Below, piece after piece: positions 1-6,445 of a stretch of 21,833 nt of DNA. Source of the stretch: a virus; IMG/VR virus record IMGVR_UViG_3300009512_000097, positions 1 to 21,833 of that record, one strand, 5' to 3'. The stretch's first letter is position 1. Each line of letters opens with the position of its first letter. The position numbers and the translations under genes are program-made. Below the pieces are notes generated by a model, which did no database searches, was not told where the DNA came from, and saw only the letters and a program-made list of their open reading frames with translations.

Positions 1-5
1 TAAAA

Positions 6-257
6 ATGAAAAGTTTTAAAGAATTAAGAGAAAGCCAAATGATTTCTGAAAGAAATTATAAAGCTACATTAGATTTCGATATGGGCGATCCAAGAGAATA
101 CGCTGATGAATGGGAAGATGATAGAGTGTATATCGATACTTGGGACAAGAGAGAAAACGAACTTGTTGTTATGAGTAACGATAAACGAGGTTTAGAAAAA
201 TGGTTGGTTGACGTATATGGGTTATCTAAAAAAGATGTAAGAGGAATGGTAAAATGA
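6..257 (+). CDS. Small head-internal protein candidate with N-terminal capsid-targeting-like tag
   Basis: An 83-residue acidic protein that I do not recognise by function. It starts MKSFKELRE-S, and two gp21-type sites follow early: L-R-E at residue 9 and I-S-E at residue 15. This matches the arrangement in T4 internal head proteins, where a ten-residue leader directs the protein into the prohead core and is removed by gp21 after (L/I)-x-E. The remainder is rich in D, E, W and Y, with no membrane segment or metal site. The ATG follows a TAA at positions 1-3 that probably ends an upstream gene. The last codons overlap the next gene by ATGA. The tag is seen directly; packaging is inferred from shared N-termini in the neighbouring genes. 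Confidence 0.75.
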   Translation: MKSFKELRESQMISERNYKATLDFDMGDPREYADEWEDDRVYIDTWDKRENELVVMSNDKRGLEKWLVDVYGLSKKDVRGMVK

Positions 258-712
258 AAAATTTTAAAGAATTGAGAACTAACTATAACACTCATTCTGA
301 ATCGGTTAACGAAAATTGGATGGATGACGAGCCTTATAGTAAAAAGGCTGCATCTGATTTAATCAAAACTGCAAAAAAATCTGTAAGTAAACTTAAAACG
401 GAAGATGATTTTAATGATTGGATGTCAGATACTGGATATACTATTATTAAAAAATATCACAAACCAGGCCCTTTTCATAAAGGCGTAAAGACAGATTTCT
501 TTAAAGATGCCGGTAGTGATTTATTTGCACGATACAAGAAAGAGTTATTAAAAGCATTAAGGCTTAAATTTGAAAACGTTGAAGAATCTTCAGCTTCATG
601 GGCAAAGTCACTAGAAGATATTGCCAAGAAAAAGCAATTAGATAAAATATCTGATAAAGACAAAAAGACGTTAATGAAGATAGCGGCTATGATGGCCAAG
701 GAAAAAAAGTAA
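254..712 (+). CDS. Tagged lysine-rich protein, probable head-internal protein
   Basis: A 152-residue, strongly basic protein of unknown function. It opens with MKNFKELR, almost the same as the preceding gene, followed by a polar linker to VNE at residue 20. That site is only a loose version of the gp21 signal, because V replaces L or I. The body is mostly predicted helix with many K and D/E residues. The last 45 residues form an amphipathic, charged segment (SLEDIAKKKQLDKISDKD, then methionine- and alanine-rich). No cysteine pairs, P-loop or membrane segment are visible. Its ATG overlaps the stop of the gene before (ATGA), and the next gene starts one base after its own stop, so translation is probably coupled. 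Confidence 0.75.
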   Translation: MKNFKELRTNYNTHSESVNENWMDDEPYSKKAASDLIKTAKKSVSKLKTEDDFNDWMSDTGYTIIKKYHKPGPFHKGVKTDFFKDAGSDLFARYKKELLKALRLKFENVEESSASWAKSLEDIAKKKQLDKISDKDKKTLMKIAAMMAKEKK

Positions 713-713
713 G

Positions 714-938
714 ATGAAAACATTTAAAGAAATAAGAGAAGGTGTATACACTAAGAATGACGGTGGTGCCTTTGACGGATTAAGAATAGCCAAATGGCTT
801 GCGAATGAAGATGGCAAATCTTGGAGAAAACTTAAGTATGGAGATACTGATTCGTATTTACGCGCTGCAGCTGATTTACTAAAGCAAGATAAAGCAAAGG
901 CCAAGAGTATTTTATCAAAGCCGACACCACGGGATTAA
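714..938 (+). CDS. Small tagged protein (MKTFKEIRE-G)
   Basis: A 74-residue basic protein of unknown function. The first nine residues, MKTFKEIRE, are nearly identical to the T4 internal-protein leader in spacing (M-K-T-aromatic-x-E-x-x-x-E). They end in I-R-E followed by G, a good gp21-type cleavage site. If cut there, a 65-residue product would remain, containing a short helical region (AAADLLKQDKAKAKSIL). It is one of a run of small genes with this tag between 6 and 3882. No enzyme motif is present. Confidence in the gene is good because of the tag and the tight packing; its role is inferred. Confidence 0.72.
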   Translation: MKTFKEIREGVYTKNDGGAFDGLRIAKWLANEDGKSWRKLKYGDTDSYLRAAADLLKQDKAKAKSILSKPTPRD

Positions 939-939
939 T

Positions 940-1227
940 ATGAATACTTTCCATGAAATTTTAAGAAGACAAAAGGCTGCTACAGCGTCTCTTCAGAATG
1001 CCAAGGATAAAAAGCTTTCAGAATCTGCTATGAGCGAAGGTCCATTAGTAATGTCTGATTCAGATATATTAGATACTATCTGGAAGAAAGTAAAACCAGA
1101 ATTACAAAAGGATATGTCTAAAGGTAAATTAGAAGTAGTTAACAACCTAGCTCGTATTGCTAAGTTTAAAATTACAAAGGACGGCCAAGCAAAAGGTAAA
1201 ACATACAGGTACGACTTAAAGAAATGA
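940..1227 (+). CDS. Tagged small basic protein with LSE-S site
   Basis: A 95-residue protein starting MNTFHEILRRQ. The aromatic at position 4 and the charged positions fit the tag family, but the linker is longer. The first gp21-type site is L-S-E at residue 28, followed by S. The mature part after that site would be about 67 residues, basic, ending in a lysine- and tyrosine-rich strand-like tail. I see no catalytic or binding motif. The ATG lies one base after the stop of the previous gene, and its own stop overlaps the following ATG (ATGA). Probably a packaged small protein, by analogy with its neighbours. Confidence 0.7.
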   Translation: MNTFHEILRRQKAATASLQNAKDKKLSESAMSEGPLVMSDSDILDTIWKKVKPELQKDMSKGKLEVVNNLARIAKFKITKDGQAKGKTYRYDLKK

Positions 1228-1913
1228 AAACCTTTGCGGAACATTCTTTATATGAACAAGACCTAGATGAGGCTTATAACTTTATTTTACCTGTCGCTTT
1301 AAAGATTGGTAAGGAAATAGTAAAACTAGCCGTACCTCCGCTAAGCTTAAAAGCTGCTGTAAAAGGAACAGTAATTTATAGTGTTGCAAAAAAATATGAT
1401 TTAACCGCAATAATTGAAATACAAAAGTTTGGTGTTGGGTTAATAGTGAGTGTTGGTAAATGGTTAGGCGTTGAAATATCAGCCAAGCTAGCAGCTGCAA
1501 TATTTACTAAGGCTGCGGCCATAGGAACTGTAACATTAGGTACTATACTGATAAGTGTTTTAGCGGTTAAGAATAAGTCTAAAGCAAAAGAAATTTATGC
1601 TAAAGCTATGAAAATTAGTAATGGTAAAAAATCAGAATTAAAATCTCTAGATGTAAAGTCTATAGATAAAAAACTAAAAACTAAAACGAAAGATTTAGAA
1701 GAAGGTACAGGTAAGAGTGAACCTTGGGAAGATGGATTTAAGCGTAGAGTAGTAAAGACTACAAAGCCAGAACATTTAGATAAAGGTTATAAGTGGAGAA
1801 TTAAGGGTAAAGATAGAGATGAGATCTCAATTAAGCTTTACAAAAGTAAACCAGATTTTGCTGAGTTTAAACAGCAAATGAAGAGAGTCGCAGGACATGA
1901 ATTCGGTGGATAA
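1224..1913 (+). CDS. Tagged protein with long hydrophobic, membrane-active-looking region
   Basis: A 229-residue protein in three parts. Residues 1-16 are the tag MKTFAEH plus two consecutive gp21-type sites, L-Y-E at 11 and L-D-E at 16 (the second followed by A). Residues about 17-115 are hydrophobic and alanine/valine/isoleucine-rich, with at least two stretches that could cross or lie in a membrane (about 48-80 and 88-115). Residues about 116-229 are highly charged and lysine-rich, with a tryptophan-containing basic tail. A hydrophobic domain on a protein predicted to be carried inside the head suggests it may act on the host membrane when DNA enters, but this is inference. Its end overlaps the next gene. 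No known family is recognised. Confidence 0.72.
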   Translation: MKTFAEHSLYEQDLDEAYNFILPVALKIGKEIVKLAVPPLSLKAAVKGTVIYSVAKKYDLTAIIEIQKFGVGLIVSVGKWLGVEISAKLAAAIFTKAAAIGTVTLGTILISVLAVKNKSKAKEIYAKAMKISNGKKSELKSLDVKSIDKKLKTKTKDLEEGTGKSEPWEDGFKRRVVKTTKPEHLDKGYKWRIKGKDRDEISIKLYKSKPDFAEFKQQMKRVAGHEFGG

Positions 1914-2571
1914 CTTTAAACAACATTTTAATATTATGGAAGGTGTAAATGATCCTTCTATTTTTAAAGCAGTATTCCTAGCGGGTGGACCAGGTTCTGG
2001 TAAATCATTTGTTGTAGGTAAGACTGCACTAAAAGCTCTTGGATTTAGATTGATAAATTCAGATGATGCTTTTGAGAAAGGATTAAAAAAAGCTGGTTTA
2101 ACTACTGATCCTGATGATATTGCGTCTGCTCAAGGCCAAGCGGCAAGAGCCAAGGCCAAAGCTATTACTGGTAAAATTATGACTAGAGCTTTAGAAGGCA
2201 GAATGGGTATTGTTATTGACGGTACTGGTAAAGACTATGCTAAAATTAAAAAGCAAGTTGACATGTTAAGAACTATTGGATATGCTGTACATATGATATT
2301 TGTTAATACTGATTTAGATACGGCATTAGAAAGAAATACAATGAGGCCACGTTCGTTGCCAGATGATATGGTAACTAAAATGTGGAAAGATGTACAAAAG
2401 AACATTGGTAAATTTCAAGGACTTTTTAGAAAACGCATGATTGTTATAGACAATTCTAAAGGGTCTGATATTGAACAATCTTCTTTAGAAGCATATAAAG
2501 ATATTAAAACCTGGGCGGCTAAAGCTCCAGAAAACGCCATTGCAATAAAATGGATAAAGGGACAAAAATGA
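1906..2571 (+). CDS. Tagged P-loop kinase / zeta-toxin-like ATPase
   Basis: A predicted P-loop phosphotransferase of the zeta-toxin/polynucleotide-kinase type. Numbering from the GTG start, it has Walker A GGPGSGKS at residues 27-34, NSDD at 51-54, a second strand IDGTG at 104-108, and a basic lid-like ERNTMRPR at 142-149. Substrate is unknown: RNA ends, nucleotides, sugar-nucleotides and proteins are all possible. I place the start at the GTG rather than the in-frame ATG at 1897. The GTG yields MDNFKQHFNIME-G, which restores the M-x-x-F tag and a gp21-type site I-M-E at residue 12, and it puts an AGGA about ten bases upstream. The stop overlaps the next ATG. The tag implies that an active enzyme may be packaged in the head and delivered to the host. 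The kinase fold is a confident call; packaging is inferred. Confidence 0.8.
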   Translation: MDNFKQHFNIMEGVNDPSIFKAVFLAGGPGSGKSFVVGKTALKALGFRLINSDDAFEKGLKKAGLTTDPDDIASAQGQAARAKAKAITGKIMTRALEGRMGIVIDGTGKDYAKIKKQVDMLRTIGYAVHMIFVNTDLDTALERNTMRPRSLPDDMVTKMWKDVQKNIGKFQGLFRKRMIVIDNSKGSDIEQSSLEAYKDIKTWAAKAPENAIAIKWIKGQK

Positions 2572-3062
2572 GAACATTTGCTGAACACATAGAACCAAAA
2601 ACCTTAGACGAAATTCTAGACATGCCTTTGCATGAAGCTACTATGCAGTTGGATATGAACGAAGGAGCTGCTGAAGCTGCTTTGATCGTCGTAATTGACC
2701 AAGGCGTAAAAGCTGTTTCGGGCTTACTTAAATACGGTACAATGGCCGCAAAGTTTGGTGGAAAGCAAGGCGTAAAAGCCGCTAAAAAACTTAAGAGCCG
2801 ATATTCTAAGCAGAACGTTGCAAATAGAAAAAGAGATAAAGCTCAAAGTAAAGCTGATAAATTGACTGATCTTAGACGAGCCAAAGAAGATTTGTTCGCA
2901 GCAAAGGAAACCATAGAATTCGAAAAAAATCGTTTATCAAACATTGCTGCAGATGAAAAAGCAATGAAGAAAGCCCAGATAGCCAAAGCTACAAAGGAAT
3001 TGGATAAAGCTTATAAAGAAGTTTTAAAGGGCTTAAAGAAATTAAAAGGAGTAAAGTTATGA
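2568..3062 (+). CDS. Tagged coiled-coil protein with short hydrophobic segment
   Basis: A 164-residue protein. I choose the ATG at 2568, not the in-frame ATG at 2550, because it gives MRTFAEH (the same tag as the gene at 1224), overlaps the previous stop as ATGA and has AAAGGGA just upstream. The leader contains two gp21-type sites, L-D-E at 15 and L-H-E at 23 (followed by A), and a weaker M-N-E at 32 (followed by G). A mildly hydrophobic segment spans about 34-62. From about 68 to the end the protein is a lysine/alanine-rich long helix or coiled coil. It resembles the gene at 1224 in layout (tag, hydrophobic part, basic part), although the bodies do not align clearly. No catalytic motif is visible. 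Confidence 0.72.
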   Translation: MRTFAEHIEPKTLDEILDMPLHEATMQLDMNEGAAEAALIVVIDQGVKAVSGLLKYGTMAAKFGGKQGVKAAKKLKSRYSKQNVANRKRDKAQSKADKLTDLRRAKEDLFAAKETIEFEKNRLSNIAADEKAMKKAQIAKATKELDKAYKEVLKGLKKLKGVKL

Positions 3063-3511
3063 ATAAAGAAGAATTAAAAGCAAGGGATAAAGTAGTATCC
3101 TCGTTTACTAGTAAGTGGAAGTATAAAACCGATAAAGAACAATTCGGTGCTGCTGATTCTTGGAAGATTATATACTCAGCAGATGCTGAAGGTAAGTTTG
3201 TCGGTGATTGCGAAGACTATTCACTATCGATTCTGTATAGACTATGTGGCGAAAGTCATCTAAAAATGTGGTGGATGCTATTAACCCATCAGGCTGGCAT
3301 TTGCTGTGTTGGTCCAAGTAAGTGGAAAGTATCTCATGCGGTGTTAAGATACAAAGGTGAATACGTTGATAACTGGACTAAGAAGTTTGGCGGTAAAGAT
3401 AAGATTGAAAAGAACCATACGTTCCATATATTTTACGGTTTTGGATGGGCATATTTTACTGCTATTAAAATGATTATTAGCAAAGCCGTAAGGACTATTA
3501 AGGGAAATTAA
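3059..3511 (+). CDS. Transglutaminase-like cysteine peptidase
   Basis: A 150-residue protein that fits the bacterial transglutaminase-like cysteine proteinase (BTLCP) group. It has GDCEDYSLS at 49-57 with the probable nucleophile Cys51, SHAVLRY at 92-98 with His93, and YVDNW at 102-106 with Asp104. The order and spacing Cys, His, Asp match a papain/transglutaminase triad. It lacks the M-x-x-F tag of its neighbours and has no signal peptide. The C-terminal 25 residues are aromatic and hydrophobic (FYGFGWAYF region) and may associate with a membrane. In this position it could be a peptidase or amidase acting on a phage or host protein during assembly or entry. ATGA overlap with the gene before and TAATG overlap with the next suggest coupled translation. 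Confidence 0.75.
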   Translation: MNKEELKARDKVVSSFTSKWKYKTDKEQFGAADSWKIIYSADAEGKFVGDCEDYSLSILYRLCGESHLKMWWMLLTHQAGICCVGPSKWKVSHAVLRYKGEYVDNWTKKFGGKDKIEKNHTFHIFYGFGWAYFTAIKMIISKAVRTIKGN

Positions 3512-3882
3512 TGCACAGCTTTTTAGAGCACATTGAAGAAAGGTTTGGTTTATACGAAGGACAACATGTTCCTTTAGATCAACCAATGATTGAAATAAAT
3601 GAAGAACCTGAACTTAATAAGCCGAAAAGATCAAGCGGCAAAAAGAAGTATGTGGTTTACGTTAACAATCCTAAGACAGGAAATGTTAAGAAGATTGAAT
3701 TTGGTGACGAAAAAGGTGGTTTAACGTCAAAGATAAATGACAAAGATGCAGCAAGAAGCTTTGCGGCTCGTCATAAGTGTGAGACTAAAACTGATAAAAC
3801 TAAACCAGGCTATTGGGCATGTAGATTGCCTAAATACGCCAAAGACTTGGGGCTTAAAGGTGGTGGATCTTACTTTTGGTAA
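3511..3882 (+). CDS. Tagged conserved marine-phage protein with C-terminal ARHKC / GYWACRLP motif
   Basis: A 123-residue protein starting MHSFLEHIEERFGLYE-G, a tag with the gp21-type site L-Y-E at residue 16. After an acidic linker the C-terminal 80 residues form a compact domain. It has a KKYVVYVNNPKTGNVKKIEF strand pair, then SFAARHKC, KTKPGYWACRLP and a final GGGSYFW. From memory, this domain (one Cys in each of two short motifs, ending in aromatic residues) recurs in many T4-like marine phage proteins without known function. The two cysteines about 16 residues apart could bind metal or form a pair, but there are too few for a classical zinc finger. It overlaps the following gene by about 23 bases in another frame. 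Confidence 0.75.
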   Translation: MHSFLEHIEERFGLYEGQHVPLDQPMIEINEEPELNKPKRSSGKKKYVVYVNNPKTGNVKKIEFGDEKGGLTSKINDKDAARSFAARHKCETKTDKTKPGYWACRLPKYAKDLGLKGGGSYFW

Positions 3883-4138
3883 ACCGTATTGGGAAGACGC
3901 GGATATAAGGGAATTTGACCCTTCTCGCGATGATGCAGAATTTGTGTGGCATCAGGATTTCGAAGATAGAGAAATAGAAATCCTTGATGGCGAAGGATGG
4001 CAATTTCAAATGCAGAAATGTTTGCCATGGCTTTTAAAGAAAGGTATGGTATTCGATGTTAAGAAGGAAGAATACCACAGAATAATAAAAGGTGTTACAC
4101 CTTTAAAGATTAGGATATTTAAATATGACAACAGCTAA
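3860..4138 (+). CDS. Small cupin-like conserved phage protein
   Basis: A protein of about 92 residues with the pattern TFGKPYWEDADIREFDP near the N-terminus, EGWQFQ at 45-50, and GMVFDVKKEEYHRIIKG at 62-78. The alternating strands and the late His73 look like a single small cupin barrel, though the full metal-binding motif is not clear (His31 and His73 are the candidates). The reading frame is open back to 3737, but upstream of 3860 it is only the shadow of the previous gene. GTG at 3860 or 3863 is the best start, with TTGGGG upstream. An overlap of about 23 bases with the previous gene results. It lacks the tag. Start certainty is low; the frame itself is convincing because its aromatic-rich, motif-like composition differs from the shadow. 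Confidence 0.62.
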   Translation: MVDLTFGKPYWEDADIREFDPSRDDAEFVWHQDFEDREIEILDGEGWQFQMQKCLPWLLKKGMVFDVKKEEYHRIIKGVTPLKIRIFKYDNS

Positions 4139-4421
4139 TGCACAAAGGGCAGAACAATCTGCCAGGCTGGATAGAATCGAAGAAAAAATCGATCGTATGT
4201 CTGACGCGATCATTTCTTTAGCGAGAGCTGAAGAAAAAATAGCCACTATGGCTGAGTTTGGCAGACAACAGGGAGAACAAATATTAGCTCTTATAAATAG
4301 AACTGATAGATTGGAAATAGCGGTACGCGAGAATGCGACCACTGTTAATGTAATAAATAAAATTTTCTGGATAGTACTAGTAGCCGCGGCTTCGACTATT
4401 ACAGGAATGTTCATACTATAG
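4125..4421 (+). CDS. XhlA/holin-associated-like protein: coiled coil plus C-terminal membrane anchor
   Basis: A 98-residue protein. Residues about 8-72 form a regular charged coiled coil (ARLDRIEEKIDRMSDAI and following). Residues about 78-97 are one strongly hydrophobic transmembrane helix ending at the C-terminus. This layout matches haemolysin XhlA-type proteins found near phage lysis genes, where the coiled coil sits in the cytoplasm and the tail anchors in the inner membrane. The spanin genes lie 4.5 kb downstream, so a role in lysis is possible but not shown; a virion or membrane-tether role is equally possible here. The ATG overlaps the preceding gene by 14 bases. Confident as a gene, moderate for the family. 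Confidence 0.65.
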   Translation: MTTANAQRAEQSARLDRIEEKIDRMSDAIISLARAEEKIATMAEFGRQQGEQILALINRTDRLEIAVRENATTVNVINKIFWIVLVAAASTITGMFIL

Positions 4422-4431
4422 GAGAACTAAT

Positions 4432-6423
4432 ATGAAACTTAACGATGATATTACTTTGAGCATTGCTGCAGCTGTTAGCGACGTACTCGAAGGTAAAGTA
4501 AAAGAGGAAGGAAAATATCCACACGATATGTTCCATCCCGAAACTGGCGAAAAGAAAGTAGCCAAAGACGAAGCAGAGCATAAAGCTCTTGCTGATAAGG
4601 GTTATACCCATGACAAACCAGAAGTTGACGAAGTAGCCGAGCCAAAAGCTAAAGGCGAAAAAGACTTTAAAGGTGCTCACAAGACTAAAAAATCTGGTGC
4701 TAAAGAAGACGGTACGGTTGTTAAAGAAGCCGAAGAAAGTGATGAAGAAGATGAAGAAGATCTAGATGAAGCTAAACTAAAAGCTGGTAAGGGCAAAGTT
4801 AAAGTTGATATTGATCACACTGGCGACGGTATTCCAGCAGCTGAAAAGCAGTTTAAGCTTAAGTTTAAGAAGCACTCAAGAAATGGTTATGATGTATCTG
4901 GAGAGAAAAAGAATATCTTAGCATTTTTACAATCTAAGTTGTACTCTATGGATACTGATGATATTGAAGAGTTATTTCCTGAGCTTTTAGAAGCTAAGTC
5001 TAAATTTCAAAAGCCACAAGTTAAAAAGGCGGTTGCGCTTGCTTTAAAAATGGGCGGTAATATGACTGGTGCTATTAAAAAGATTGAGCAAATGGTTAAA
5101 GGTTTATCTAAGGATGCCGAAGTAGCTGCTGCTTTGCAACTAGCAAACGAATCTGTTACTGAAGAAGTTCTTGATGAAGCTCATGCTATAAACAAAACTA
5201 AGACTAAGATGCAAGAAGATAAAGAAAGATATCAGAAATTCTTTAAGTCTGCTCTTAAGAAGTTTGGTGTTACTTCACCTGGTGACTTAGAAGGCGAGAA
5301 GAAGAAAGAATTCTTTAACTACGTTGATAAGAACTATGAAGCTGATAACGAAACTGATAAAGATGAAGGAACTTTACCTCCTGCTCTTCAGAAAGCAATC
5401 GATAAAAAGAATGGCAAAAAGACTGATGATGACGAAGTTGAAGAAAATAAAATGAATGAAGCTAAGAAAATTCAAGACATAGCTCGTAAGTATAAAAGAG
5501 AACTTCAGAAAATACAAAAAAGTGGTAACCTAGAGCTATCTAAGAAAGCAGAAGACGAATTATATCAATGGGCATCGAGCAATGGCGAAATCCGCGGAGA
5601 CGAAGAAGACGAATTTTGGAATTGGATAGATAAGAACGTTGATGATTTAATTAAAGGTAAAATCAAAGAAGAAACTATTGCTGAAGCATCGATTACAACT
5701 TTTACAGACTTTGATGACTACCCTATAGAAAAACAAGCTAAAGCGTTGAAGCTTAAAGTCAAAGCGATGAAAGGTAAAGGCAATAATAGCCAGGGCCATG
5801 ATAAAATGACACTTACTGGTAGCGAAAGTGATTTAATCAAATACTTTATTAAGTATATGGGAGCAGATAGGAACGCTAAATTTAGTGATATAAAAAGCGA
5901 ATTTAACGAATCGCTGGATGAAGGAACCTATCACAATGATTACTTGTGGGACGGTTCATCGAGTAGCGACATTAAAGCCGACATAAAGAACTGGACAAAA
6001 AAATACCCAGGCCTAAAGTTTAAACATACTGGCAGAAGTGGTGGCGAGGTTATTGGTGATACTAAGAAAATTGAAAAGTTTTTATTGGATGATCCAAGTA
6101 TGACAAAAGCTGAAGTTAAAACACTTTTATCAAAAGGTAGCCTTGGGCCATACTTTGGTGGTGTTTCTTTTGATGAAGGTACTATTGCAGAAGCTCAAAT
6201 CAGAACATCTTTTGAATCGGACGAAATGAAAAATGTTGGTGGTGACAAAGCTGCTAAGAAGCTGAAGATTAAAATCTCGTTTAAAAAAGGTAAAGGCGAT
6301 GGTATGATGGGTTCAGATGCTGGTATATTTACTGGTGATGAAAAGAACCTAGTTAAGTATTTCCAAGACTTTATGGGATTTGAAGGTAAAACTTTTAAAG
6401 AGTTGCAAAAAGAATATAGCTAA
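4432..6423 (+). CDS. Modular polyprotein with repeated gp21-type cleavage sites, probable head-internal protein
   Basis: A 663-residue, very charged protein with a good ribosome site (AGGAG) before the ATG. It reads as modules separated by (L/I)-x-E followed by A or G: LDE113-A, LLE187-A, LDE249-A, IAE418-A, LDE497-G and IAE587-A, with a weaker MNE343-A. IAE-A is the exact site used in the T4 internal-protein leader. Between sites lie an acidic N-terminal part (1-113), then segments of about 74, 62, 94, 75, 79, 90 and 76 residues. Segment 188-249 has VKKAVALALKMGGNMTGAIK. Segment 250-343 has YQKFFKSALKKFGVTSPGDL and FFNYVDKNY. Segments 419-497 and 588-663 are repeats of one fold, and 114-187 and 498-587 share its core pattern. 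Segment 344-418 matches the gene at 8106-8588. The simplest reading is a precursor cut into several small internal head proteins by the prohead protease. Confidence 0.8.
   Translation: MKLNDDITLSIAAAVSDVLEGKVKEEGKYPHDMFHPETGEKKVAKDEAEHKALADKGYTHDKPEVDEVAEPKAKGEKDFKGAHKTKKSGAKEDGTVVKEAEESDEEDEEDLDEAKLKAGKGKVKVDIDHTGDGIPAAEKQFKLKFKKHSRNGYDVSGEKKNILAFLQSKLYSMDTDDIEELFPELLEAKSKFQKPQVKKAVALALKMGGNMTGAIKKIEQMVKGLSKDAEVAAALQLANESVTEEVLDEAHAINKTKTKMQEDKERYQKFFKSALKKFGVTSPGDLEGEKKKEFFNYVDKNYEADNETDKDEGTLPPALQKAIDKKNGKKTDDDEVEENKMNEAKKIQDIARKYKRELQKIQKSGNLELSKKAEDELYQWASSNGEIRGDEEDEFWNWIDKNVDDLIKGKIKEETIAEASITTFTDFDDYPIEKQAKALKLKVKAMKGKGNNSQGHDKMTLTGSESDLIKYFIKYMGADRNAKFSDIKSEFNESLDEGTYHNDYLWDGSSSSDIKADIKNWTKKYPGLKFKHTGRSGGEVIGDTKKIEKFLLDDPSMTKAEVKTLLSKGSLGPYFGGVSFDEGTIAEAQIRTSFESDEMKNVGGDKAAKKLKIKISFKKGKGDGMMGSDAGIFTGDEKNLVKYFQDFMGFEGKTFKELQKEYS
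5686..5922 (+). repeat. Polyprotein module repeat, copy A (residues 419-497)
   Basis: Encodes one copy of a module whose partner is at 6193-6420. Shared protein pattern: K-x-A-K-x-LK-(L/I)-K, then K-G-K-G, then (L/F)-T-G-x-E, (D/N)-L-(I/V)-K-Y-F, a (Y/F)-M-G turn, and a final F-x-(D/E)-(I/L)-x-x-E-(F/Y). The similarity is at protein level; the DNA has diverged. A gp21-type site lies at each end (IAE418 before, LDE497 at the end). Confidence 0.75.
6193..6420 (+). repeat. Polyprotein module repeat, copy B (residues 588-663)
   Basis: Second copy of the module at 5686-5922, at the C-terminus of the polyprotein, preceded by IAE587-A. Conserved elements are KAAKKLKIK, KKGKGDG, FTGDEKNLVKYF, FMG and FKELQKEY. 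The modules at 4771-4992 and 5923-6192 keep only the strand-turn-helix core (K-x-K-F, then G followed by a helix ending in a hydrophobic-aromatic pair) and may be more distant copies. Confidence 0.7.
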
Positions 6424-6445
6424 AATTATCTAGTATAGATATTAT

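Noticed and set aside
3737-3859. Upstream part of the long frame that runs from 3737 to 4138
   Set aside because: It overlaps the well-supported tagged gene at 3511-3882 and its sequence there has no conserved look. The likely start of the cupin-like gene is GTG at 3860 or 3863.
4292-4299. TATAAATA late-promoter-like octamers at 4292, 7281, 16533 and 21084, plus TATAGATA at 6434
   Set aside because: They resemble the T4 late promoter, but in DNA this AT-rich two or three would occur by chance on one strand. Most lie inside genes without consistent spacing to a start.
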